Shown here one piece after another: positions 12,750 through 24,438 of a stretch of DNA of 64,000 bases (its first letter is position 1; each line of letters starts with the position of its first letter). A model generated the notes under the pieces. It was not told the origin of the DNA, did not search any database, and saw nothing but the letters and a program-made list of their open reading frames with translations. The translations under genes and the position numbers were made by a program. Location of the stretch: NCBI GenBank assembly GCA_021234155.1, contig JAJEKV010000038.1:4896847-4960846 (forward strand), read 5' to 3'. The DNA comes from Isoetes taiwanensis. Taxonomy: Eukaryota > Streptophyta > Lycopodiopsida > Isoetales > Isoetaceae.

Positions 12750-13030
12750 ATTGTTTCTGACAGAGCCATTCTTGCCATAGCCGTTCTTGAAGGGCATAGC
12801 AGAGTCGTTCTTCCCATAACTGTTTTTGAAGGGTAGAGCAGAGCCGGTTATGCCATCGCCGTTCCTGCCAAAGCAATGGAAAAACTCGGCTTTCTTTATC
12901 TCTTATGGAGTCGGCTTTCTTTATCTCTTTGAAGAGTCCGCAGCATTGTTTCTGGCAGAGCCGTTCTTGCCATAGCCGTTCTTGTGAAGGGCATAACAGA
13001 GCCGTTCTTCCATAGCTGTTCTTGAAAAAC
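12750..13030. repeat. Imperfect short tandem repeat
   Basis: Repeated variants of AGAGCCGTTCTTGCCATAGC and TTCTTGAAGGGCATAGC, about 35-40 bp apart. A minus-strand open frame through this array (12700-13038) is repetitive because of the DNA repeat and is not taken as a gene. Confidence 0.5.
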
Positions 13031-13139
13031 AAAATCAAGAACTCAGTTGATAAATTATGGGTTATCGTAAAAATTCTTCCTCGGCAAGTTCATGGCAAAG
13101 AGCTGCAAGATTTATGTCAAATTTGAAGAGAGAGGAAAA

Positions 13140-13701
13140 CAAGTATGCTTTGGAATTGTAATGCTCCCCGCGACCGCATCTATTGGGGTTTTTCTCGCTC
13201 GTTCGCCTTGCAAGGCTATTCAACCACCCCACTTCGAAATCGACTTTTTCGAGCTTCTTGGCCCGTAAGTTTTGAATGCTCCGGTTTTAAACTTTGTGAC
13301 TGAAATAAAAGTATCTTATATATGTAGAATGCATGGAAGATGTGCACCTTTTAGCAACTTCTGAACGTTTCACAGATCATAGATGCGGCAATGTTAATGC
13401 CATTCCATGAAAGGCGTTTACTTAAGATGCATTTGATCAATAGCTTTACCACTAAATAACAGACCTACTTTCGTCTACATAAAACGTTTGACAAGATAGA
13501 TAGCAAGGGCTACCTTTTGAGATTTATTGGATCAGTTGTCATGAAGTTATATATGTGCTATAGTGGATTAAACGTGATGATTTTGGACACTATGCTTTCT
13601 GTTTAAATTCCCTTTCATTCAGGAAAAAGGAATTTGATATAGATATCAAAGATTTGGAGAAACGCTATAAGGATCTGCAGAAGAAACTTCCCATTTCCAA
13701 G
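13140..13701 (+). pseudogene. HSCB: HSCB-type Fe-S J-protein co-chaperone, first exons
   Basis: HSCB/Jac1 proteins deliver scaffold-bound Fe-S clusters to mitochondrial Hsp70. The exon ending at 13264 (donor GTAAGT) carries WNCNAPRDRIYW in one frame, then SPCKAIQPPHFEIDFFELLG in another, matching the family's N-terminal Cys motif and the start of its J domain; a frameshift lies near 13190-13200. The next exon, 13623-13701, gives KKEFDIDIKDLEKRYKDLQK. The HPD tripeptide that should follow is missing: the sequence reads KKLPISK, as if about four codons were deleted. HPD is needed to stimulate Hsp70 ATPase. Later exons of the same family lie at 24985-25371. Family call good; function probably lost. 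Confidence 0.75.
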
Positions 13702-14725
13702 GTGCTTCCCATTTTTATTTCCTCTCTGTTAGCATGTAGTATTTTCATGGCAGTGCTTATGATTACGTTTGTGCGTGCCATAATTAAGGTGATAATTTTA
13801 TGTGTAGAGAGAGGGTCCAAGCACAATATAGTGGGTCAAAAAAGTCAGTTTTCGAACTATGAAAGTAGTTGGAAAATTAGTGGGAAATTTAGGTTGTATT
13901 TTGAATTTTCCGAAGTTAACGGGGAAAGGGAGGGCTCGGGACGAAATACCAAGAATGGGAGATGGGAGGGAATTCGTTTGCTGCCGAATCTTCTGGGTCC
14001 ATTCTGATTCAACATCCCACTTCCGTTACACAGCTAAAGCGGCCTCAAGTTTTCTCCTATCCTCAGGTTTTTCCCTCAGTTTTTTCCCTCAGGTTTGTCT
14101 TCCCTCAGGTCTTTCCCTCAGGTTTTTCTTCCGGCCCTGCTAATTCTCTAGTTTATGACTCTCAAGCTTTTTTGCCCTGAAACTTTCTCTCATTCCATCA
14201 AAGGATTAGAATGGGGATTTCTTTTTATTGTCCACGCTTTGTGCTACAAGCAGAACAAGGGAAAAGGCAAATGCGCTTTTCTTTCTTGTTAAACTTGGCG
14301 TTTATTTCTTATTGGGTAATGTAGTGATGAGTCTTAATTTCATACATGTTGTGGTCATCTCTCTAGATAGCTTGTTGGGTAATGCTGGAACTTAAGTTTT
14401 CACATGCATTGTTGATCTCTCTTGGCAGGGAAAATCCAGGACTATAATAGATCTTGTGCACATAAAGCATCTCTAGCCAATTGTTACAAAACCGTTAGTT
14501 TTAATTCAAGCTAGCCATATCTAACTTTAAATTCTTGCTCTGATTTATTATGAGAATTTATAAGTCCATGTTATATCTTTTGCATTACACTATTACTCTA
14601 TGATTGTAGGAAATTTGAAAAAGACAACGCTGCCTCTCTTCTTGTGTACAATTAGTTGTGCATATTTTTGAATGTTTATGCAAATTTAGTTAAGCCTTTG
14701 TCTTCATCGATGTGCATGTAGGTAG
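13702..14725 (+). other. Intergenic or intronic stretch
   Basis: Open frames here are short and unconvincing. A minisatellite of a TTTCCCTCAGGTT-like unit occupies about 14060-14130. Nothing else stands out. Confidence 0.5.
14060..14135 (+). repeat. CT-rich minisatellite
   Basis: About five copies of a 13-15 bp unit resembling TTTCCCTCAGGTT. It creates repetitive reading frames (FPQVFPS-like) in several frames. Confidence 0.7.
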
Positions 14726-14734
14726 TTGTATCTC

Positions 14735-15253
14735 ATGGAGTCGGGTTCAAGCGATGCAATTCCAGATTTGAGCAACAGAGGTTTGACCTTTAAGGAGTTA
14801 TATAAATCAGAGGAAAGGAATGTTGATGACAATGACATGCGGAGGATGTGGGGTCCAAAGGTAAATGGCAAGTCTTGTTACAGGTTCAGGTTGTTGAAAG
14901 AAAACAAGAAGGAGGAGTTCCTATTGCTATATAAGAAAATACATGATAGAAAGAAGGTTTTAGGAGGGCAGGTGCCTCAAGCATTGGCAGTAGCATTTCT
15001 CTTGCATTGCAATGGTCGTGGAAATAAATTGGATGAGTTTCTACAAGCATGCAAAGTCAGCAAAAAAGAGTAGAGCACTTTCAAACAAAGACTATGACGA
15101 TGGGCTGAAAACGGGACAACAAATGTTGTTTCTCAACGTACATTGTCTCCAATTCGCGCCGCTTGTTGAGAAGCCCTCTTCACAAATCTTTATTAGCTCT
15201 AATGTGACATGTAAGACCAAGGTGAATGATGCCAATTATGAAAAAAAGATACC
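14735..15253 (+). CDS. Unknown charged protein, possible exon pair
   Basis: A frame from the ATG at 14735 reads MESGSSDAIPDLSNRGLTF, contains MRRMWGPKVNGKSCYRFRLL and ends with a stop at 15071-15073. A second frame overlaps and carries on to about 15253 (KKSRALSNKDYDDGLKTG...KKIPG) before a GT donor, so a frameshift or alternative splice is likely. A splice acceptor (TGCATGTAG) lies just before 14726. The composition looks coding: charged, few rare residues. I do not recognise a domain. It may be the N-terminus of the coiled-coil/RING series that follows in the same direction. Confidence 0.4.
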
Positions 15254-16098
15254 AGGTACTACTTGATTCTTGTTTCTCTATTTTGTAGCTAATTTCTTAA
15301 CCACTGAGGTCATAGCAGCTTCTTATATTCAATTACTATGTTTATCTTTAGCTACATAAATTAATTTTTAGTCAGAGCTACATGGAGTTGAAGTAGTTGT
15401 TGTATTCATAGTTAGAGGCATGTTGTTGTAAGGTATAATTGCATGTTTTAAGCCAAAGTTGAAGCTCATAGGTAGAATCATGTAGTTATGAGTTGCAGCT
15501 ACAAGCTTAAGCTTAGTCACATGTTGTAGTTGATATTTACAACCATTTTGATTATTCCAAATGCGAGGTGCATTGCAGCTGAAGCTTACGCTGTTTGTTG
15601 CGGATGCACCACACCTTACTAGTTACAGGCCTCGGGTTTAGCCATAGTGCACCATGCCTTAGTAGTTGCAGTTTCAGTCACAGTCGTAGTGAGAGAGTGT
15701 ATCAGGCAGTTACAGCTTGCACCTTGTGTCTTCTAGCTCAAGTCACAGCTTGCAGCTTGTGTCCTATAGTTGCAGCTTGTGTCATATAGTTGCAGCTTGT
15801 GTCCTTTGCCATCGAGATGCTCTGAAGCTATAGGCCAAGCTTTTGCAGATCACCATAATGAGCACTCAAACTCTTGCTGATAGGCTGGTTAATCTTCCAG
15901 CCCATTGACTGATGTAATTCAAGTTTATTCACATCTAAAGCAATAGAGCAAAATGTTAGAGCTTTCTTTCTTTATACTAGATGGCAAGATGCTTGACCTT
16001 TTTTCAATAGAGCAAGATGTTTTGCATGTACTTGCACCTTCATTCCATCAATTGTTTATCTAATTTAAGATTCTAATTTAATTATCTCTTGTATTTCA
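15254..16098 (+). other. Probable intron
   Basis: AT-rich sequence with recurring GTTGCAGCTTGTGTC-like motifs at 15700-15810. No gene seen. It ends in a plausible acceptor (TGTATTTCAG at about 16099). Confidence 0.4.
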
Positions 16099-16099
16099 G

Positions 16100-17277
16100 A
16101 AATGTCAAGGATATTGAAGGAGTGGATTTCTACTGCAGAACATGATGTCAACAGGCTGACTATTGAACTGCAACTGAGCGAGGATAAGTGCAGTGTCATG
16201 AAAGAAAATATTAAAGGTCTAGAGGCTAGGGAGGTTCGTGTAGCCAATGACATTAAAAAGTACCAAGATTTAATCACAAAGCTCTCAAGTGCAGCGAAGG
16301 AGGGCGTTGAGGCAGTAATTGACCTACAAAAAAGGGAGCTTGAAGAGTTGCGTCTAGCTTTGAAGCAAGCTCTCGATGACTTATTAACTGTGGAGATTTC
16401 CAGAGATGTCGAGTTGGAGCAGCTAAACAAATTGAGACCCTGCCTTACAAGGCTTTTGGCATCTCGATCCAAAGATGTGCCAACCTTTTTGAGTTCGATC
16501 CTTGTTTGCCTACCCAAACACCGGCGTTGTTGATAGTTTGAAGGAAGCTTCGAGCATTAATTTGAGCGAAGCATGCCCATTTTGTTACAGGTCACTCAAA
16601 TCGGATGAGATGCTCTTGCCAATCATTATTGTCGAGTGCAGACACACATATCATGTGGCATGTTGCGTAGCGCATTTCAGGTAGCATCTTCCAATTTCAT
16701 ATGTTTCTGAATGAATTAATCTAACAAATATTTTTTTTGCAAAATTGCTCTACATTATGTTGTTATATTTAATTGTGGACATACCATGTCAAAATCATGG
16801 CTGCCGCTTTCTTGGATTAAAGGGGTGCGTGGAGTCAAGATTAGCATAACGCTAGATTCGCATGGTTGGTTTGTTTTCATTTATTTTCAGCTCACGCTAG
16901 GTACTTAATGATTGTTACTTACATATGGAAATAGAGAAATTGACAATGAAAGGTGTTAGCTCCACCCCCAAGATCCGTGATCATATCCCAAGGATCATAA
17001 ACTTATGCCGAGATGTTTGAGCACCGCACAATGCTGGGAAGGGCGTGATGGACAATATTTCTTACAAAGAGCGTAAGGACAATAATGGTAACAAAAGTTG
17101 TTAATATTTTCTAATGTGCAGGATTTTCAAAAAAATATGACCATGTGTATTTTATTATACATATGCAACACAGATAGTCAAGGGCAATCAACAACTGGTA
17201 TGGAAGTTCACGATAACTGCAAAAACCTGATTTCTGTTGAAGACAATGAACCAAACACTGCAGTCTTGTTTCCCCAA
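16100..17277 (+). pseudogene. Coiled-coil plus RING-like zinc finger exons
   Basis: An exon opening at about 16100 encodes about 130 residues of heptad-patterned helix (for example KRELEELRLALKQALDDLL), a likely coiled coil. Near 16500 the frame shifts by one base into a segment with CPFCYRSLKSDEMLL and VECRHTYHVACC, the first half of a RING/C3HC4-like finger, and ends at a GT donor at 16680. A second exon, about 17123-17277 (acceptor TGTGCAG, donor GTAATT), gives CILLYIC, which could supply the last Cys pair. RING fingers usually act as ubiquitin E3 ligases; here that is inference. The frameshift suggests a damaged gene. Confidence 0.5.
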
Positions 17278-18039
17278 GGTAATTATATGTAATTTTGCTA
17301 GGGTATTCTTTACACGGATCCGTGATGTAAAAATGTTTTAAGTTGTTTGACAGGTGGTTTGGTTAAACTTTAGTGGTAGTGTCCAGTTGCATGGTTGGTT
17401 AAACTGTAGTGCTAGGGTCATGTTGCATGGACTGTTACAGGGATGCAAGTGGTTTGACTTACTTACTTTGTTTATTTATGTTGGTTATTGTCACATCAGA
17501 TAATAGCACTAATGATGTAGTGTCTAAAGGCCCCCAACCGTAAGCCTCAAATGGGAAAGATGCCAAATTACACGGCCTCATCCCCTTTTGGAAAGAAACA
17601 TGATGTCGCAAATCCACCTAACAATGGAAAGACTGCTTCTTGTCGATCAAAATTAGCTAACTCCATTGGGCCAGGTAGTGTCTTAACTTTTGGATTGTAT
17701 AGTAATGACACATGATCATAACTGAGATGTAGCGGTTATCTATAGGAGACAATATAGTAGTTGTTGCGTGAAAGAATGACAATCTCGGTGAAGTTCGCAC
17801 TCCATCAGCAGTAGCCCAATCTTGAAGACAAGGAATGGAACATCTTATCCGTCATAATATGAAGAGTCCATTTCACCTGGTAAAATGTTCTCCTATTAGA
17901 TTGATTTTAAATTTATTTGTTTGAATATATGCTGAAATTTACATTCTCATCAGAGGGAAATACAATAAGTTTAGCAACCTGAAAAAAGTAAACTGGGGAG
18001 GCATTTGGTAGTCCTTCCATGTCCCCATGTACTAAAAGG

Positions 18040-18692
18040 ATCAAATCACACAAGAAGCTTCTTATTTTTGAGCTTGATGGTGTTTTGTTGAAGCTATTTG
18101 AGAATACGGAACCATTGCCCAGCTGTGTCATGGATGGTGCAGAACTAAAGCAAGCACCTCAATCATACAAAGTTAGCTGTGGTTAAGGTCCGAGGGCAAG
18201 GGATCTTCTAGATTGGTGTTTGGAGCACTTTGAGATTGTTTGTTTGGACAAGATTGAGCAGCACGGGCGCCAATCTTATTATTAATCAAATGTTTCAACA
18301 AGCCATCAAAACGTAAATTACATTTTACTTGGTCTTCGTGAAAGTGCACAAACACATCGTTCAAGATTGATAGAAAGCCTATTATGTTGAAGGAGTTGAG
18401 CAAGGTATATCAGGAATCAAAGGGAGTGTGGAATGAAAAGAATACATTGTTAATAGATGATATGCTGTACCATGGTTTCAAAAACAGTCCGCATTCAATG
18501 GTATGTCCCAATACTTACCAACCATCTCGAATAGATGGTGACTTCCTCTACGAACATTTGAGACCTTGGCTGGAAGGATTATTAGAAAATGAAAGTGTGG
18601 AAGTCTATGCGAAAGCAAATCCATTGACCAACTTTCTGGATAAGGTTTCTAAAAGAGCAGTGGACATTCTCAAGAAATATCGGTATCATTGA
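18040..18692 (+). pseudogene. FCP1/NIF-type phosphatase domain, degenerate
   Basis: The frame from about 18040 reads KKLLIFELDGVLLKLFENTE, matching the start of the FCP1-like HAD phosphatase domain (normally LDLDGTL). A TAA at 18184 interrupts it; it then resumes in frame as GPRARDLLDWCLEHFEIVCL, hits another stop near 18282, and continues after a frameshift as MLKELSKVYQES, NTLLIDDMLYHGFKNSPHSM and LRPWLEGLLENESVEVYAKA to the stop at 18690-18692. These match the family's order of motifs, including the conserved L-L-I-D-D. The catalytic nucleophile, the first Asp of DxD, is Glu here, and the WSS-like motif II is lost. So this is almost certainly an inactive relic. It lies downstream of the RING-like exons and might once have been the same transcription unit. 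Confidence 0.75.
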
Positions 18693-19948
18693 CATTGAGT
18701 GAGTGGAAGACTATGAAGCTCTGAAGTATTTTGATACGTGTCATTTGTACACGAATTAAATTGTTTTTGTTCAATGACTATTTGGCTTTTGCCTTACATT
18801 TGTATTTGGCTTTTGCCTCACATTTTTATCAAATGATGGTTTTCAGCAGATTTTTATGGAAATGCTTTGTTTATAGTGCAAATGGTAATGTGCATCTCTG
18901 CTTCTTCTTAGAACATAATGTGTATTGACATGGAACTGGCCCTGTAAGTCCCTGCATATTCATTGGACACTGCTGGTATTAGAAACTGTACTCCAAAACC
19001 ATGTGCAGAAGGAAAGATTGTACAGTATTTACATGGCAACACAAAGCATGTGCATATGAATGAAGCAAAGAAATTCGCTCGCATTTTGTAGATTGGAAGC
19101 GTGGAAAACATTAGATCCATATTTGCATCGAAGAGAGAATTGAGGTCTAGGGTGGATACTTAATATCCGAATGCTATCAAATTTAGAAAGATCATTCCCC
19201 GAAGTTGCTAATGGAATTGCTCATATCCAAAGCATACCCATTGTTTTCAAGACTTTTGTAGAGTCCTTGTGAGTAGCAAGCTAAAAAGATTAAGGCAATT
19301 GCTTTCACTAAATTATGCACAAGCATTTTGGTATCTAAACCCTATGCTACAAATAACATGGTTGAGGCTTTTGCATGCAATTAACTTGCTCAAATAAGCG
19401 ATTCAATAGGTAATGTCATGATGTAGAAGTCCTAAGTAGAAGTTGTGTTTACAAGTGAAGCATTTCTGAACTTGTATTAAAGAAAAACTTGTATTAAAGA
19501 AAACTTGTATTAATCGTGGTATTACAGGTGGAATGTTTTTTAGATGTTGCATGCTATGTCAAGCATGTATGTGCAAGAATAGCATATCTTTGAGCAAAGA
19601 TCTTTGAGCAAAGATCTTTGAGAATTGTATGGATCGGATCATTAGAATAATAACATCAAAAGGAAAATAGAAGTCAGAATTCAACAGAACTTAAAGACTG
19701 CTTCCTTTAACAGAACATAAACAATGAACACATATGTAAAACCATATTATATTATATTAGTCAACCTGTTTACAAAAATGCCATAAGGCTTTCACATACC
19801 AAAAAAAAAAACAGTTATATCATGATAAATCCGTCAACATTTTACAGGAACACCCAGTACACATATTCACAACCCTGTTCTGTAGCCGAAAAACTAAAAA
19901 ACATAAGATACTATTCTATACTTTATAGTAGACTGCAGATCACTCTAA
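18693..19948. other. Noncoding stretch
   Basis: AT-rich. It holds short local duplications (for example AAAGAAAACTTGTATTA at 19480-19510 and ATCTTTGAGCAAAG at 19590-19620). No supportable gene. Confidence 0.5.
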
Positions 19949-20204
19949 TCAAGGCATCTTCAGCTGAATTTTGAGGCCACCGTCTCCATCAACTTCAATC
20001 TTCATCTTGAGAAGGCGTTCCTCATGGAAGCAGGAACGATCTATCCAATCTTCGCACTTTTTTAGAAATATCAACTCCTTCTGTTTGCAAAACCATCACC
20101 TGGGAACAACTGAACCGAGCTCTTGCACTAAGTTTTTGAAGTTTTTGGGAAGAACCGACAGATTCCTCCATTGGCCTCTTTTCGGTGATCTTAATCCGCG
20201 CCAT
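19949..20204 (-). pseudogene. Small unknown ORF with a one-base frameshift
   Basis: From the ATG at 20204 the minus strand reads MARIKITEKRPMEESVGSS and on through GVDISKK. After a one-base shift near 20050 it continues as EDWIDRSCFHEERLLKMKI and EVDGDGGLKIQLKMP before a TGA at 19951-19949. With the shift corrected it would be about 85 residues. No domain recognised. Confidence 0.35.
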
Positions 20205-20402
20205 CTCTAGAGCTGTGAAGCAATGCAATCCGACTGTTCGCTATTTATTCAAAATTTTGCATGCAGAAATGAATAGTCATCCTATATAGATCCTATATCT
20301 AGGAACTTATTATCCTGTACGAAAAAGGTAGCCTATAATAAAAGCTCGATAGGACCTATATAAGGATAGATCCTTAGAATATTCTACTTTTATTTGTTTT
20401 AA

Positions 20403-20560
20403 GAAAATGTCAAGTTGTCTCATGCCATGTCAAGTTGTCTCATGCCATGCCAAGTTGTCTCATGCCATGCCAAGTTGTCTCATGCCATGTCATCATGCCA
20501 TGTTGTTTCATGCCATGTCGTCATGCCATGTCATCATGCCATGTGGACAAGTACCGTCAT
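20403..20560 (+). repeat. Minisatellite, about 20-bp unit
   Basis: Repeats of AAGTTGTCTCATGCCATG, then shorter TCATGCCATG units. This creates repetitive open frames in two registers that are not genes. Confidence 0.85.
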
Positions 20561-20639
20561 CATGTGCCAGTCCAAGTGGCAGTGCTTAGAATATTCTACT
20601 TTTATTTGTTTTAAAAAATGTTACATCTCTAAGCCAAGT

Positions 20640-21280
20640 TGTTTCATGCCATGTCATCATGCCACGTGTGCCAAGTGGGTGCCACCTAGGCCTAAGGGTA
20701 TCAACATGCCACGTGTGCCAAGTGGGTGCCACCTAGGCCTAAGGGTATCAACATAATCTCAAAGTGTTATTACACATAATTACTCTGACTTGCCACCTAG
20801 GTGTAAGGAAGTGCCACGTGTGCCACGTGTACCAAGTGGGTGCCACCTAGGCCTAAGGGTATCAACATGCCACGTGTGCCAAGTGGGTGCCACCTAGGCC
20901 TAAGGGTATCAACATAATCTCAAAGTGTTATTACACATAATTACTCTGACTTGCCACCTAGGTGTAAGGAAGTGCCACGCGTGCCACGCGTGCCAAGTGG
21001 GTGCCACCTAGGCCTAAGGGTATCAACATGCCACGTGTGCCAAGTGGGTGCCACCTAGGCCTAAGGGTATCAACATAATCTCAAAGTGTTATTACACATA
21101 ATTACTCCTCGACTTGCCACCTAGGTGTAAGGAAGTGCCACGTGTGCCACGTGTGCCAAGTGGGTGCCACCTAGGCCTAAGGGTATCAACATGCCACGTG
21201 TGCCAAGTGGGTGCCACCTAGGCCTAAGGGTATCAACATAATCTCAAAGTGTTATTACACGTAATTACTCTGACTTGCAT
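20640..21280 (+). repeat. 161-bp higher-order tandem repeat
   Basis: The string TAATCTCAAAGTGTTATT recurs at about 20753, 20913, 21074 and 21239. Between occurrences lie two copies of a roughly 47-bp unit (CCAAGTGGGTGCCACCTAGG core, then CCTAAGGGTATCAAC) and one TTGCCACCTAGGTGTAAGG. Copies are nearly identical, so the array is young. The core TGCCACCTAGGC also forms the array at 56.15-57.72 kb. Confidence 0.9.
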
Positions 21281-21281
21281 G

Positions 21282-24200
21282 TTATTCATCATCTGATAAT
21301 ACATCTGGTAGATTGTCCAAGATCTTCTCACTATCAGCCTCTCTGAGTGTGTATACAGTCTTGCCCTTCACTCGGTGTTTTGCTTGTGGCATGTCCACTT
21401 TAATTGCACAAATTTGGGTTGCATAAACTATCGCCTTTGGCTCATTAGAGCATAAAACATAGCTTGTAAGTGATCTTGGTACCTTTTCAAAATAAGTACC
21501 TTCAAGAAGTTCCTCTCCTCTATAAAATGTTTGTCCATTTAACTCAAAGTCTTCCTCCACAACATACTTAGTCTTTGTGCATAGTACCATCCAAAATAGT
21601 GCACCCTCTTCATTATCCTTTGGAGCTACCACAAAAAACGATCACCTACTATTACGGCATCACTCAACATGGCTGACCCCTCAAGAGAAAATTGTTCTTT
21701 TGGATTTATGTAGCTCAAATTCATCAGCTAGAACCTTGCTAGGTTCAATAACTACAAGCTTCCAATCATCTACATACTCTTTGTTCATACATTTACCCCA
21801 TTGAGCATCAAGGCAATTTGCACAAAAGCATGACAAACACCTTACCGCAATTGGGTAGGGCATTCTCGATTAAATGCATGAACAAATGGATGTTTCGTGT
21901 GTCCTCCACTTGCCTCTGCCCAAAGGTTGTTTCTATTCACCCCCACCACTTCCCAAAACCATCTTCGTGATCGGCTTCTTGTTCACACTAGATGATGGAG
22001 CCACGATGAGAAGCTCTCCCTAGCTATCTTCACTATATCTCGGCCGCACATTCTATTTTCAGATCTTGTTTGTCTCTTCATCAATTCCCTCAACCATCTC
22101 TTCAATTCTCGCAGCAGCTTTTCCATCATGCTCCCTTTCCCATGGTTGGAACAAAAAAGTTCCACATCATCTCAGATATGTGTGGCATGTGCATACCTTC
22201 CGACAAAGTAAAAAGGTCTTGCTGCCTTAAACTGAGATGCTGCTCCATCTGAAAAGACCCAATGTTTATTTGGATCCATTCCTTGTTGTTGCATAAATTC
22301 ATAATGCATCATAAATGCATGCTGAACAAACAAAGTATCATGCTTTGTGTCATCCGATATATAATAATGGGTATCCTTCATCACATCATTTGATACAGGA
22401 TCTACAAAGTATGTAATATGCACTAAGATAGTAACCTGTTTGCTAGTCCAATATGCATTGGACCTGATTTTGTAGCCGGATACTAAAGTTCTCAAAGAAA
22501 ATCTACAACCGACAAAAAGAGTACCGGTGGAAGATTTTCCAGCAACTCCTTAAATTGCTTGGCCTGCCACTTATGCCTGAAACTATGCAAAGGAAATTTA
22601 GCCAACCTGTCAATTAACTTGTGTACTAAAGCTCGCGGCTCAGTTTCTTTCCACAAACGCTTCAGTATTTTCTTTGGCTTTCCCCACTTATCTTTTCCAC
22701 CTTCTTCATAATCCCAGTACTCCCAACTAACAGATCCTTCAGTTACTAACTCTAGTGGACATATGGATAGCTGGGATATACCACAATTAGTGCAAACTCC
22801 ATCTATGCAATCTTTTTTGTGGAATTCCTGGTTCTCCTCCTTTGCACAAAGAATAGACTGCCACAACTCTGTAGTTGTCTTATATTTCTTTCTCTTGGCA
22901 AAACAAGCTTCTCCCACATCTCCCACATGATGACATACATCACATGTACAGTTGCAAGGATTCACATGTTGATTTCTCAATCTATTAAAGCCATCTAAAA
23001 GCATTTGCAACCGCACGTGATGTATGCAACAACAAGAGTTAAATTGCTTCAATTTCAATACGTACCATGGCTTTAATTTCTCAAAAGCCCTTTGGCGGAT
23101 CTTCACCACGGATATTGCTCTTTGAATTTGAGGAACATTTCTGACTGGATAATAACAACAATAGTAATCAGTTTACATGCATGATGTCTTAGGTGCAAAA
23201 CTAAGACTTCACAATGACTAACTACAACTAGAACTGAATCTATTGCACCTAAAACAAATGCGTCAGTTTGTGGCATCTACGACTACTACTATTTGGTAAG
23301 CTGTAACTATCACCTAACCTGGACCTGCACCTGAAACTGCCACCTGCTACTGTCACCTAAAACTGCCAACTAGAACTAACAACTGCAACTTGCAACTGCC
23401 ACCTGCAACTGTCACCTGCAACTTCAGACTATGACCTGCAACTATCTCTAAAACTACGGCCTTTAAGTGCAAGGTAAGTCCATAACATGTCACACTGTAA
23501 CTCAGAACTTGACCGCGAACCCGCAAATGCATACTGTAACATGGAACTAAAACATAAGTTACTACTATGGTTGGGACTCCAACTTGCAAGTATCTCACAA
23601 CTACATAGTGCCTAAATCATTTAGGAAAATTAGCAAACACCATTCATCAAACACATATATTTGAGTTCAATCTAACCAAATAAAATACATCAAACATGCT
23701 ACCAAAACTTTGGAAACAAGTAAGCGCAAAATAAGGCAATAAACTAACCTGTGTATCTTCCAGATAATGAGTTGCATGCTCCTCTTTAACATTCTTCTCC
23801 AACCTTTTATATCTCACGTCTTTTACATTTGGCGAGACCCTTGTATTTATGTCCCAAAAATTCTGGACCAACTCAATAATATCATTTCCAATTGAATCGA
23901 TCCTCTTTGACCTTTTATAAAACACCCATCCAGTTTTATTAGTGACTATCTCCTTGTGTTTATCCCTTGCAATCGCAATATTTCTTGGATGGATTCCCAA
24001 AACTTTTCCCAAACTTCTCTTACTAACAATTTCACTGGTGCAACCTTGTCCAATAGACATCGCAAGTACACTCTGCTTTGCAGCCATAGAATCTGTACGA
24101 GTAGAAGATTTTACCGACTGGATATTTTCTCTAATATTATCAATTAAATGGTTCTTCACCTCCATATTCCTGAATTGGTCATCAAGAAACTCTGCAACTT

Positions 24201-24438
24201 CCTTTTGCTTCATGAACTCCTTTAGAACTTCTCTCTTTGCTTCGCTGTCCATTCGAGAAGTTTTTCTCACAAAGAAGAGTACTAAACTAGCTACAATCTT
24301 ATTCTTTTGAATTTTACTATGGCTGGTACTAGTAGAACCATGTTTTCTACGTTTTCTCTGCATTCTTTTTTTCAAAGTTTCCTGCTCTGTTGTTCTCTTT
24401 CTTTTCCTTTTGGAATTGTCTGTTGTATCTTCCATCAC
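21282..24438 (-). pseudogene. Transposase-like gene, first family, copy 1 (decayed)
   Basis: Exon 1 runs from ATG 24438 (or 24435) to a donor at 23749: a very basic N-terminus (KRKRKRTTEQETLKKRMQRK) and a helical region ending THYLEDTQ. After an intron with short tandem repeats, exon 2 from about 23140 has FEKLKPWYVLKLKQF, a Cys cluster (CCCIHH, CNCTCDVCHH, CIDGVCTNC) and then WVFSDGAASQFKAARPFYF and MMWNFFVPTMGKG. The C-terminus is an APKDNEEGALFWMVLC segment at 21632-21282. An order of Cys cluster, SDGxxxQFK, then WxFF...GKG...DG matches uncharacterised transposase-like proteins common in animals and non-seed plants. At least three frameshifts (near 23105, 22515, 22140) and stops break it. 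Confidence 0.6.
23270..23600. repeat. Short tandem repeats in the transposase-like intron
   Basis: Variants of CTGCAACTGCCACCTGCAAC, unit about 12-13 bp, cover most of the intron between the two exons of the minus-strand transposase-like gene. Confidence 0.6.

Noticed and set aside
12700-13038. 112-residue minus-strand frame with RLWQE repeats
   Set aside because: Explained by the underlying imperfect DNA tandem repeat.
13654-14007. 117-residue plus-strand frame starting in the HSCB exon
   Set aside because: Only its first 16 or so codons are exon; the rest runs through the intron past the GT donor.
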